The translations under genes were made by a program, and so were the position numbers. Of a stretch of DNA of 64,000 bases, positions 10,762 to 21,546 are shown piece by piece (the first letter of the stretch is position 1; the number at the start of each line of letters is the position of its first letter). The notes below the pieces were generated by a model. The model was not told where the DNA came from and ran no database searches. It worked only from the letters and a program-made list of their open reading frames with translations. The stretch comes from Bolinopsis microptera. Taxonomy: Eukaryota > Ctenophora > Tentaculata > Lobata > Bolinopsidae. The stretch is from positions 16,749,962 through 16,813,961 of the forward strand of contig NC_087074.1 of assembly GCF_026151205.1 (NCBI RefSeq), written 5' to 3'.

Positions 10762-13700
10762 ATGCGAAGTGTTACCAAAGGAGCGGAGGATGAGATTGTT
10801 ATCTCCGGGATGTCCGGACGGTTCCCGGAGTCGGAGTCCCTGGATGAACTCTGGAAGAACCTCATGTCTAGGGAGGACATGATAAAAGTTGACGGTAGTT
10901 CTTATCTTTATTGTTTCTTCAATTAGTTTAATTAATTTCATCCTTTAACCTTATCTTGGTTAAGTTTATTGTGACATGTGTAGAAATGATTTGTTGCTTC
11001 CGTGTACTTTGCCGTAAACAAGTTTAATTGAACTCAGTATTTGATAAAACATGTCCCTGTACAGACAGACGGTGGCCAGTGGGTGTATTTGAAGTGGACA
11101 CATTTGGAAAACTGAAGGACATCAGCAGGTTTGATGCCCCATTCTTCAACTTCACCGCAGATCAAGCTAACCAGTGTGCTCCGGATGTCAGGGTGATGCT
11201 TGAAGTGGCTTGGGAGACCATTGTGGATGCTGGGTGTGATCCTAAGAGTTTGGAGAATACTCCTACTGGGGTTTATATAGGTATGTACTGGGGTTTACAT
11301 CGGTATGTACTGAGGTTTATATCGGTATGTACTGAGGTTTATATCGGTATGTACTGGGGTTTACATCGGTATGTACTGAGGTTTATATCGGTATGTACTG
11401 AGGTTTATATCGGTATGTACTGGTCACTGGAGTTTATATCGGTATGTACTGGGGTTCATATCGGTATGTACTGGGGTTCATATCGGTATGTACTGAGGTT
11501 TATATCGGTATGTACTATGTATTGACTATTGAGGTTTATATCGGTATGTGCTGGGGTTTATATCGTTATGTACTGGAGTTTATATCGGTATGTACTGGGG
11601 TTCATATCGGTATGTACTGGGGTTCATATCGGTATGTACTGAGGTTTATATCGGTATGTACTGAGGTTTATATCGGTATGTACTGGAGTTTATATCGGTA
11701 TGTACTGGGGTTCATATCGGTATGTACTGGGGTTTATATCGGTATGTGCTGGGGTTTATATCGGTATGTACTATGTATTGACTATTGAGGTTTATATCGG
11801 TATGTGCTGGGGTTTATATCGTTATGTACTGGGGTTTATATCGGTATGTACTGGGGTTTATATCGGTATGTACTGGGATTTATATCGGTATATGCTGGGG
11901 TTTATATCGGTATGTACTGGGATTTATATCGGTATATGCTGGGGTTTACATCGGTATTTGCTGGGGTTTATATCGGTATTTGCTGAGGTTTATATCGGTA
12001 TGTACTGGGGTTTATATCGGTATGTACTGGGGTTTATATCGGTTTATACTCAGACTTTGCTTGATTGGCAAGATAATTGTTTCCTCGTCTAGTTATCTAA
12101 AATCTCTCACGACCGCCTCCCCAACTTAGCCTCAACAAACACGTAATGTTAATCCAGATCCAACAAATAAAGTTACAATTTGAGGATTGGATCATGTTTA
12201 ATATTATATCCTGGACAGGTAATTGCATAGTTGAAGCGGGAGAAGCGCTTACAAACAATGTTAACACCATCACAGCTACTGGACTACTCAACAGCATGCA
12301 TACATCCCTCCCCAACAAGGTCAAAATATTATTAGGACTATTAGTCAAGTTATTAGTAATGTTATTTGTAATTTTATCACTTTTTGTGAGAATGCGCAAT
12401 ATGGCAAGACTGAAAAATCTAAAAAGTTAATTAAATATAAAATGTATTGATAATTTATTGGCAGAAAGTAAGCACCTTCACTGGAGCTCCTCCAGGTTTA
12501 TGTAGCACCACTAACTAACCACTTATATTGCACAGGTTTCAGAGTATTTTAAGTTCACAGGACCAAGTGAAACACTAACTAACCACTTATATTGCACAGG
12601 TTTCAGAGTATTTTAAGTTCACAGGATCAAGTGAAACACACTTATATTGCACAGGTTTCAGATTATTTTAAGTTCACAGGACCAAGTGAAACACTAACTA
12701 ACCACTTATATTGCACAGGTTTCAGAGTATTTTAAGTTCACAGGACCAAGTGAAACTCACGACACGGGTTGTTCTGCTTCTCTCTATTCCCTGGGTAATG
12801 TTACTGGACTGAATTATTAAAATTTCAAGTAGAATGTTCTAGGTATTTTGCTATTCATTGCTCTTCATAAAAGCATACAGTAGGGTGCAAGACATTTCAA
12901 CTGTACAGCATTTTCTGTACGGCATTTTCAAAAGGACTGAGGGTTAGAATTAACCCAAATATCAGGGACACGAATGACTACTCTAGGATTTAAGAAACTA
13001 AACTTTCAACACTGAAAACATTCAGATTCTTGCCAAATATATTTCAATTGTAGTCATCTCCAGTGACATTGAACCTAAAAAAGTTACTGGACTGAATTAT
13101 TACAATTTCAAGTAGAATGTTCTGGGTATGTTATGTTGCTTTTCATTGTATTTTGTAAATTGTACAAATTCTTCATATAAGCATATAGTAGGGTGCGAGA
13201 CATTTCAACTGTACAGCATTTTCTGTACGGCATTTTCAAAAAGCACTTGAAATATAGGGACTGGCTTTCCAGTTCCTACAGTGTGATACTGAAATTGTAA
13301 AAGGTAACGATCAGTAACTCTGTGTACAATAAAATACATTATACACATACAATATACATTGTATCTTCAGATACGGCTGTAATGGCGATGAAAAGGGGCG
13401 ACATATCAGCAGCACTCATCGGAGGCTGTAACCTCAACCTCAAACCTCAGGTAAACTCAACATCAATCCTCAGGTTATGTCTTCAAGATAACCGAGATAC
13501 TTTTAGTTTTTAGGATCTTACGGGCACCACAGAAAAGAAACTTTATTTTATTCAACTAAAAGCGAAATATGTACTGTATCAGTATAATGCAAGTACATGT
13601 ATAGTGGTGATCTGACCGGCCCCCACATCACCAGGCGACTGTAGCCCTGCACCGCATGAACATGGTCTCAGGAGGGAGGGGATGCCGTGTTTATGATAAA

Positions 13701-16700
13701 TCAGCTGATGGGTACAGTAGAGCAGAGTGTATCTCTCTCGTTCTTCTTCAGGTACTGTAAATACTGGTACATACTGGTACATACTGGTACATACTGGTAC
13801 ATACTGGTACATACTGGTACATACTGGTACATACTGGTACATACTGGTACATACTGGTATATGTATGCAGCGCGAATGAACAACATTTTTCATAGCAATT
13901 GACATCATTTTAGATATCCTGTAAGAGTTATGGCAGGAACTTCATTGAAAAATTCAAGATATCGTGTACCTTAAATTGGGGTTTATTTACACAACAAATT
14001 CTTCAGTGGCGAAGTCAAGCAAAACGTATTTATGGCCGGATAGTAAACAGTGTAACGAATAACGATGGGTTCAAGGAGGAAGGGATTATATTTCCAGATT
14101 CAAGGAGTCAGGTTGGTCCGCAGTTTGTGTAGAAGAAAAATGTGGTTTTCCAAAATGTCTTTGCTTCACTTTCTTTGGAGATAAAGAAACCAAAACACTT
14201 GCACAAAGTGGGCACAGGAAGATGACATAATCTCTCCTGTCATAGCATCAAACATTTCGGCAAATCCTGATTTTATGAATTGGGGACATTCCCATAATCC
14301 CATAATGACAGCAGTAAAATGAATTCTTAGGTATCAAAGTTGATCACATCAATATGTGGGTTTATTTAGAAGAAAACGCCTCATAGCCACGATTTCCTAA
14401 AAACCCCCTCTTTCTGAAATTCCTTAAGATTCACAATACCATCCCCCAGATCTCACTACTAAGAGAAGCGTACAAGGGGACGTGTGTAGCGGAAGAGGAT
14501 GTGGTGTATGTAGAGGCTCACGGAACAGGTACTCAGGCTGGGGACACCCAGGAGTGCCTTGCTGTGGACAATTTCTTCTGCAGTAAACGGAGCAAGGTGG
14601 GTGGCATAGACTGTGCTACAATTATCAGCAATTATTATTACAATTACGAAGAAGAAGTGTGACTGTGGGTTGCAGTCACGTTACTCATCACGTGACTAGT
14701 TAAATATCTGTAATGTTTTAAAGCAAATGTGTAACTAGTTAGTTCCCTTTCCGATATAATCTCCCAATCTAATCTCCCAGTCCAATCTCCCAATCTAATC
14801 TCCCAATCTAATCTCCCAATCTAATCTCCCAATCTAATCTCCCAATCTAATCTCCCAATCTAATCTCCCAATCTAATCTCCCAATCTAATCTCCCAATCT
14901 AATCTCCCAATCTAATCTCCCAATCTAATCTCCCAATCTAATCTCCCAATCTAATCTCCCAATCTAATCTCCCAATCTAATCTCCCAATCTAATCTCCCA
15001 GTCCAATCTCCCAATCTAATCTCCCAATCTAATCTCCCAATCTCCATCCCTCAGGATAAGCCCCTTCTGATTGGATCCATCAAGTCTAACCTGGGGCACG
15101 CTGAGCCCGCCTCCGGTGTAGCAAGTCTCTGCAAAGTCCTGATGTCCTATACTAAAGGTGTCATACCACCAAACATCCATCTGAACGAGATCAACCCAAA
15201 GTTGGAGGCTGTAATCCAGGGCCGACTTAAGATTGTGGTGAGTATTTGAATCGGGTTGCTGTAATGTACACAATGTATACACGTATAATGTATAAATATA
15301 ATATACACAATGTTTATGTATGTATAATGTATAAATATAATATACACAATGTATACATGTGTAATGTATACATATAATGCACACAATGCATACATGTATA
15401 ATGTATACATATAATATGCACAATGTATACATGTATAAATGTATTTAGTAACAATTACTCTCCGGCTTCTCGTGATCTTTAGGGTATTAGTTGGCTCATT
15501 TTCCACTGTTAAAGAGTCAAGATAAATCATAAAATGCAAATAAGCAAGTGCAAAAGAAGTAGGGTGGGAAACTTTTGGGACCCGTCCAGATATTTATTAT
15601 TAAATATTTGGCTGCTCTTTGTACAATGTTTAACTGTACAAATATACGTTGGTGTACGGTGATCAAGGTTAAGTATTCAGTCCGCAGTGTAAATCTTGTC
15701 AACAACAATTATGTAATCAATTAATCAGTGCAAATTGCAGCTGTTTACCCATTATAGATTAGATTTTACTGCTCCAATTTAGAATTCGGGAATAACATGC
15801 TTCTAAAAATAGCAAATGATAGACCTGTGAATGAACTTCAAGCATCATTTAAAAAACGAGGTATGCCACTACTAGCGCCTATTTTAATTTGAGTATCTGC
15901 CTAATTTGGTGTCAGCTGACTAATGTTCAACATTACCGCATATCAGATAAAAAATTACCCTTATTAAGCGGCCCACACTGTATAATTTCCGCATCGAAGC
16001 GTAGCAAAATAAATTATTATAATCATATACAGTATATCAGTCAACACAGGCCTTATGATTCCGCGCTCGTCACTCAATAAATTAATATAACGTTGATAAA
16101 TTATAAAATTTCATAACGATCATTGTTGCTTTTTTAGAAAGATCAACATTCAATAATTTGCTGCATTTGCCACGATGAGTATGATAGTCTTCAAACACAA
16201 GGAAATATTGTATTATGCACCTTTGTAAGCCACACTGTAGACAGTTCATTTCATACTAACCTGGCGCCGTGGTTCAGGACGATCTTTCAGGTCCTGCCAC
16301 CGGGTGGAGTCTTTCCATTGCACACCGGACAGATGATACTCGCTGCAAGTGCAAATAGCGCTTTGCTGGACGTGTAATTTGTGTTAGCGGGTGCTGTGTG
16401 AAAACACGGTACCTCACTGGTAGGTCTCAAAGGTTCCAGACTGTTGGTGGTGTAATGGAACGTGTAGCCAATCGTAGTGGTTGGGAACTGTGTGCATTGT
16501 CCATTGTGCGGGCTGGTTGCACTATTTATGGCTCTACAATATTTCCTTGTGTTTTGACTTGATCATATTATTGTTCAGATTGGTAGGAACGTCTGCTCCA
16601 ACTGTATTGTAACTACTTAAATGTAACAAAATGTGACTTCTGTTTTAAGTTTTAACCAGTTGATCCCAGACAGAGCCCACACCGTTGGAAGGTAACGGGC

Positions 16701-16868
16701 TGGTCTCTCTGAACGCCTTTGGATTCGGGGGTTCCAACGCTCACGTGATCCTACTGCCCAATGAAAATGAGGAGAAGAGCCGAGAAGTGGACGTTTTCTT
16801 CGTAAATGGCAGAACACCCACCGCTGTGTCAAATATGCTGGATCTCGCAACTCAGGAACCCAAGAAAG
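10762..16868 (+). CDS. Ketosynthase domain of animal fatty acid synthase / FAS-like polyketide synthase (ten exons)
   Basis: I join exons 10762-10894, 11065-11280, 12219-12319, 12719-12794, 13371-13450, 13635-13751, 14007-14111, 14450-14596, 15055-15237 and 16670-16868. Every junction is GT/AG and in phase, giving 452 residues that align almost without gaps to the KS of animal FAS: VISGMSGRFPES, DRRWPVGVF, KLKDISRFDAPFF, PTGVYIG, HDTGCSASLYSL (catalytic Cys), AALIGGCNLNLKPQ, VEAHGTGTQAGD (His), IGSIKSNLGHAEPASGVA (His) and NAFGFGGSNAHVILLPN. The KS condenses acyl-enzyme with malonyl-ACP. The last exon enters the KS-MAT linker (NGRTPTAVSNML). No acyltransferase or later domain follows, and the phenoloxidase gene lies next, on the other strand. 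So the gene is KS-only, broken, or continues beyond the window. The usual ACSSS around the Cys reads GCSAS. Six introns contain tandem repeats. The donor of the last exon (16869) is uncertain. Confidence 0.9.
11266..12050 (+). repeat. 22-bp minisatellite made of the exon 2 / 5' splice-site junction
   Basis: About 35 copies of GGGGTTTATATCGGTATGTACT (written in two parts: GGGGTTTATATCG then GTATGTACT). The first unit is the real end of exon 2, with the cut after TATATAG and before GTATGT, so every unit repeats the donor context G|GTATGT. A 256-bp higher-order duplication is marked by ACTATGTATTGACTATTG near 11,514 and 11,770. All three plus-strand frames are open because the 22-bp unit lacks stops. 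Confidence 0.93.
12513..12757 (+). repeat. Four tandem copies of the intron 3 / exon 4 acceptor junction
   Basis: A 64-bp unit (third copy 55 bp apart) contains CTTATATTGCACAG followed by the first ~35 bases of exon 4. Candidate acceptors end at 12,535, 12,599, 12,654 and 12,718. Only the last leads into the complete exon 4 with the catalytic Cys. Reading on from an earlier copy reaches a stop inside the next unit. Confidence 0.9.
12800..13246 (+). repeat. Direct duplication in KS intron 4
   Basis: The segment 12,800-12,945 (TTACTGGACTGAATTATT ... TTCTGTACGGCATTTTC) is repeated with small changes at 13,083-13,246. The first copy starts five bases inside the donor of exon 4. Confidence 0.8.
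13753..13862 (+). repeat. 10-bp array starting at the donor of KS exon 6
   Basis: Exon 6 ends CTTCTTCAG at 13,751. The intron begins GTACTGTAAATACTGG and then runs as about ten copies of TACTGGTACA. The array fills the first 110 bases of the 255-bp intron. Confidence 0.9.
14758..15043 (+). repeat. 13-bp pyrimidine-rich array abutting the acceptor of KS exon 9
   Basis: About 22 copies of CTCCCAATCTAAT with few variants, ending 11 bases before the AG at 15,053-15,054. The unit offers both a pyrimidine stretch and a CTAAT that fits a loose branch-point consensus, so the array may serve as the polypyrimidine tract of intron 8. Confidence 0.92.
15262..15442 (+). repeat. 37-bp AT-rich array in KS intron 9
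   Basis: CACAATG recurs at 15,269, 15,306, 15,345, 15,382 and 15,419, inside a TATACATGTATAATGTATA-type unit of about 37 bp. It starts about 25 bases after the donor of exon 9. Confidence 0.8.
15443..16669 (+). other. Remainder of KS intron 9, with a GC-richer block
   Basis: No exon recognised. At 16,262-16,520 the base composition shifts to GC-richer (GGCGCCGTGGTTCAGG ... GGTGGAGTC). It may be an inserted short interspersed element, but I cannot assign it. Confidence 0.35.
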
Positions 16869-17616
16869 GTCGGTACTTTAAGTTATTTTACAACTTATTC
16901 TTGATTCCCACGGTCATTATATATTAATATTATGTTGGTATTATCAATCACATGAGGCCAGTGCCACAAACGTTGCAAGTCAGTTCAAATACCAAATTCT
17001 GACTTCGTTAGTTTTAGATTTTTGTACCGGATTTTTATCCTCTTTATTGCAATTATGATCGATTATTCGATAGCTTTTACTGCTTGCCTTGCAAGCTGCA
17101 TCAAGTCAATATTTAATTTTGATCGCCAACGGCTCATTACATCTGCACATAATTATGATATCATTAGAACAATTTATTACAAATTAAAAGTGATATTGCT
17201 TTTAAGAGGTAACGGATATTTTTACAATATTTATTAAAAATAAAAAATAGTTCATAACATGTTTATAATTCTTCATGAAATGAACTCATACATCAAATCA
17301 AAAAATAAGGTTATTTCAAAAAATAAGGTTATTTCAAAAAATATTTGTATACAAGCTTCCATTCACGGGATAGCCAGTTACCTGACAAATCTCGCTCATG
17401 ATGCTTATCCAAGCTCACACAAGTGTCAGCGAGGAGGAAGATATTCATGCATTTCTGCACGAGGAGCCCATCACAGCTACCAACAATTAATTTAACAAGA
17501 ATGTTAAAATAAGATAAAAAAGAAGATACAAATCTAACAAGAACCAATTGTCTTTTTTGCGAAGAATGAATGTAGGCTCCTTTAGATGATGACAAAGGTA
17601 GAGAAGTTTCGTAAGT
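16869..17616. other. Intergenic between KS gene and phenoloxidase
   Basis: AT-rich. It contains no recognisable acyltransferase exon. A short direct repeat AAAAAATAAGGTTATTTC occurs near 17,300-17,340. The 3' ends of the KS and phenoloxidase genes face each other here. Confidence 0.4.
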
Positions 17617-19473
17617 TTAGTCGGAGTTTTCCAGAAATATGATCTTTATCTGCTTTGTAGCGCTATTAGGCACATCTTTTACCATCTTTTCCAAGTCAGG
17701 GAATTTTGATTTTGAAAATTTCCTATCGAACGGGAACCCCATTGGTTTCTTATCTGGGTATTCGGATTTCCTCTTTCCACAGTAGGCCACACTTGCACTC
17801 AGATATGTATCTTCGTTAGCTGCATCCTTCTTCCAGTCAGTCACCAACACGTAGAGATCTGCCCACATGCCTTGAGAAGTTCCCCGGGGGACCAGCAGGT
17901 TTCTTGGCCAACCACATCCGCATGGAGAGTAAGGAGAATCTCCACACTTTCCATCTTGTATATCCTGGACTGTAACGGTAGGAGGGAGAGTAACTGAGGA
18001 ATCTTCAGATGATCTGGTGATAGTTTGCTCTGACCCACCGTCTATATCCACCACGAACCTGTCCATCTCTACAAAATCTCTCCTCCTTGCGTCCAAGTCT
18101 TCAGCATATCTTATCGGGGCCAGAAACACTCTGAAGACGAGTGAGGCTTTCTCCTCGCGCTTATTTCGAACTGTGAAGTGGTAGTTGAACGGGTAATACT
18201 GCAGCATCGACTTGAGCGGGTTCTTTTCCGTCTTGTCCACGTAAACAGTGATTTTCTTTTCTATCATCTTGGTGTAGAGTCGGTCAACTAGATCTTTAGA
18301 ATCCAATTCTTTATCAGGCTCACATTGTGTAGAGACAGTATCAACCTCTATTCCCTCCATCTTAAGATCGTGAATTGTATGGGGTAGAATGTGATCTGAC
18401 TCTCTGTATTCCTCAAATATGCTGTCAACGAACTTATGCCATCTGAAGAACACGGGATCTCTAGCGGCAGTAATTTGGTCCATCATTGCTCCGAATTTTA
18501 TGCCGTATCTCTCATCAGGATCGTTGATTAGAGCGATGACCACGTGCCCAAAGTTGTGAAGGTTTCCGTAGAGCTTCTTGTTCGCCGAGCCCTCGTCAGA
18601 TTCCACGGTGCATCCTAGCTTGGTCATTGTCATCGGAACTTTGTTACCATTCGAATCTTCGAAATAGTTTAGTGTTATGGCTTTAGAGATTCTCTCTTTG
18701 TGAGTCTCCATGACGCTGGCAAGAATTTGTTGAGAACCCAATGTCGAGCTGGCAGGTATGCTCATGTACGAAGCCCTAAAGGAATAATGCTCTAATTTTG
18801 GGTTGAAACCTTCCGGAATTGGATCATCCCAGTGAATACCTGGTCCGTAAGGAAGGACAGGAGGGAGACCCACTCCTAGTCTCTGAAAGTCGTACCTGGC
18901 CAGCATCTGCTCATGCATGTAGGCAAACAGCTCCCCCTGCCGCTCAATTTTCAATGGCTTATACCAAGCGTAGTAGAGATGCCAGTGAGCATGGTGCTCA
19001 GATAGTCCTAAGTCCTCTCTCCACCAATTAAGCGTGTGTTCTGGGTCCAAAGTGACAGCCCTTCCGACAAGGGTTTTTTGGGGATCCGGTGGAATGTTTT
19101 CTCCAGGTCCGGTTAAGAGTTGGTCTTTGGAGAAGAAAGCTCGCGGAATAGTTTGGTGAGGAGGAGGAAGAGTCATTTTATTTGTTTCTGGATGCTGGAA
19201 CAAAGCAATTCTGGAGAGATAGTCCCCATAGGTACTGCTAGGATGTCGGTTCTTTAGGTCAGAGAGAACATCTATCATTTCGGAGACGCCCAGTCCAGAA
19301 AGTTCATTTGCTTTGTCGTAAGCTTCCTTCATGTGACTCTCTCTGAAGACAGTGAAGTTAGGAAGGTTGCTCAGCGGCTCCCCAGAATAAACGTCATCAT
19401 CTTCCAGAAAAACTTTGAGAAGTTTTTTGTTTAACTCCGGGTCAGCTGTCGTTGGACAACCGCAGTCCGACAT
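17617..19473 (-). CDS. Arthropod-type phenoloxidase (hemocyanin superfamily), intronless
   Basis: A complete 618-residue protein of the arthropod hemocyanin/prophenoloxidase superfamily. These are type-3 copper enzymes that oxidise phenols to quinones, or oxygen carriers. Copper site A: HHAHWH (His161, His165) and YMHEQ (His187). Copper site B: LHNFGH (His306, His310) and FFRWH (His346). The 4- and 36-residue spacings of site B are the family's. Around the sites, DPEHTLNWWREDLGL, ARDPVFFRWHKF and GELFAYMHEQM match the family. The C-terminal barrel has CGCGWPRNLLVPRGT at about 518-532, the thioester-like GCGWP motif typical of arthropod prophenoloxidases, not oxygen-carrying hemocyanins, so I favour phenoloxidase. 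No signal peptide is seen, as is usual for prophenoloxidases. The ATG at 19,473 is chosen because upstream frame starts only with TTG. No introns. It converges with the KS gene. Confidence 0.93.
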   Translation of the reverse strand: MSDCGCPTTADPELNKKLLKVFLEDDDVYSGEPLSNLPNFTVFRESHMKEAYDKANELSGLGVSEMIDVLSDLKNRHPSSTYGDYLSRIALFQHPETNKMTLPPPHQTIPRAFFSKDQLLTGPGENIPPDPQKTLVGRAVTLDPEHTLNWWREDLGLSEHHAHWHLYYAWYKPLKIERQGELFAYMHEQMLARYDFQRLGVGLPPVLPYGPGIHWDDPIPEGFNPKLEHYSFRASYMSIPASSTLGSQQILASVMETHKERISKAITLNYFEDSNGNKVPMTMTKLGCTVESDEGSANKKLYGNLHNFGHVVIALINDPDERYGIKFGAMMDQITAARDPVFFRWHKFVDSIFEEYRESDHILPHTIHDLKMEGIEVDTVSTQCEPDKELDSKDLVDRLYTKMIEKKITVYVDKTEKNPLKSMLQYYPFNYHFTVRNKREEKASLVFRVFLAPIRYAEDLDARRRDFVEMDRFVVDIDGGSEQTITRSSEDSSVTLPPTVTVQDIQDGKCGDSPYSPCGCGWPRNLLVPRGTSQGMWADLYVLVTDWKKDAANEDTYLSASVAYCGKRKSEYPDKKPMGFPFDRKFSKSKFPDLEKMVKDVPNSATKQIKIIFLENSD

Positions 19474-20046
19474 CAAACTGCTATGGAGGGAGAGTTTGTT
19501 AGTGATGTCGAATAAAGCCAGAAATTACAGTCGATAAATGGAAATACCTTAGTTTCCAAAAATTTGTGTGCCAAATTTGTGTGGCAAAACCGAGGGATCT
19601 TATAATTTGAGTACCAGAAACTTGAACAAGAAATTTGAACTTGTTTGGGCGAAGAAAAAATTTGGGCATTTATATTTTAGAGATAGGAAATTTCTTCTTC
19701 TCTAAATTATTGAATCTGTTTGATAAGCTTTCTAAAACGGCAAGCTAACGTTGGATAATATACGAGACTAATAAGCATTAAAATTTAAAGCAGAATCCTG
19801 GTAGAGTAATTGTGTGGGGGGAATGAAAGTAAACTTGAAAAGTGAGGTGATGAGTGATGACTGAATAAAATAATTGGAACGGCAAAAAAAAGATACTTGG
19901 AGGCTGGAGCTGATGATGTGAACATCACGAAACAAACTAACGAAGAAGTGACGGTGGGCAAACATTAGTTTATAACGCTAAATTAAAGAATTAATATTAT
20001 ATAGGAATTATCAATTAACTAACGCTAAATCAATATTATATAGGAA
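19474..20046. other. Phenoloxidase upstream region
   Basis: AT-rich 5' flank of the minus-strand phenoloxidase. No other gene or repeat is clear. Confidence 0.4.
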
Positions 20047-21546
20047 TTACAAATTGCAAAAGTCTGAACTTTTGAATAATTATCTTACCACGAGACTATA
20101 CGATCAATGATCTTTGAAGAGTTTAATGAGGTCTCGTGTGAATATTATACTCTCACAAATTAAATCATCTTGCTAAAACAGGATTTCTGGCGAACTTTAG
20201 TTGTCGAACTTCAGTGTCTGTCGAACTTCATTGGAAAAGCAAGTAAATAAGTAAATAAGATCAAAAGCATAAAAAGGCCTGGAGAGTACAGAATATGGTC
20301 GGCACAAATATTTGTATTTGTTAAAAAAATCAATTCTGCGACTCGAAAACAATAATTTACAGGACTGTTTATCTGAAGAAAGGAAAATACCGTGTCCACG
20401 TAGCAACAGGCACAGTAGTAGGAATAGAGGTGAACAGATACGGTGCTCTAAATTTTGTTTGAATCGTAAACCTTTTTACCGATATCTATACAAAATTACA
20501 AAATTACTAATGAGCATTTTTGGGCATATGAAGCTGTATATGTCGTATTTTATTGGGGTGGTCATACTCATTCCAAGTAGTTTTAATAATTGGAGAAGTT
20601 TTTTTTTGCCAACCCAGCCAGAGATACCAATATCAGGTGTTATTTTGGTGAACCAAAAACAGATTTTCATGAATATATCTTTAAAACTAAGTATTTTGTA
20701 ACATAGAATGGGTAAATTGTTGTCAAAATACGAATGAAATCGAAAATTTTCGTTAGTTAATGTAAGTGTTGAATGATCTACATTTAGGAATTGTAAATTG
20801 CAAAAGTCTGAGCTTTTGAATAATTATCTTACCACGGGACTATACGATCAATGATCTTTGAAGAGTTTATTGAGGTCTCGTGTGAATATTATACTCTCAC
20901 AAATTAAATAATCTTGCTAAAACAGGATTTCTGACGAACTTTAGTAGTCGAACTTCAGTGTGTGTCGAACTTCAGTACGTGAATCTTTTTCACAACACAG
21001 TGTCTTTTTTATGCTCATTCGAAAAGCAAGTAAATAAGTAAATAAGATCAAAAGCATAAAAAGGCCCGGAGAGTACAGAATATGGTCGGCACAAATATTT
21101 GTATCTATACGATCAATGATCTTTGGAGAGTTTAATGAGGCCTCGTGTGAATATTATACTATCACACATTAAATCATCTTGCTAAAACAGGATTTCTGGC
21201 GAACTTTAGTTGTCGAACTTCAGTGTCTGTCGAACTTCATTCGAATAGCAAGTAAATAAGTAAATAAGATCAAAAGCATAAAAAGGCCTGGAGAGTACAG
21301 AATATGGTCGGCACAAATATTTGTATTTTTTTAAAAATCAATTCTGCGACTCGAAAACAATAATTTACAGGACTGTTTATCTGAAGAAAGGAAAATACCG
21401 TGTCCACGTAGCAACAGGCACAGTAGTAGAAATAGAGGTGAACAGATACGGTGCTCTAAACTTTGTTTGAATCGTAAACCTTTTTACCGATATCTATACA
21501 AAATTACAAAATTACTAATGAGCATTTTTGGGCATATGAAACTGTA

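Noticed and set aside
11281-12129. Plus-strand ORFs reading (GVYIGMYWG...)-type repeats
   Set aside because: Open frames of the 22-bp array inside intron 2; only the first codons before the donor are exon.
16262-16520. tRNA-derived SINE in KS intron 9
   Set aside because: GC-rich shift is clear but no A/B-box pair or tail could be defined.
17390-17490. Next KS-gene exon (frame reading VSEEEDIHAFLHEEPIT)
   Set aside because: No convincing acceptor in phase 1 and no recognisable linker or acyltransferase motif.
17617-19473. Oxygen-carrying hemocyanin
   Set aside because: The GCGWP motif and absence of a signal peptide favour phenoloxidase.
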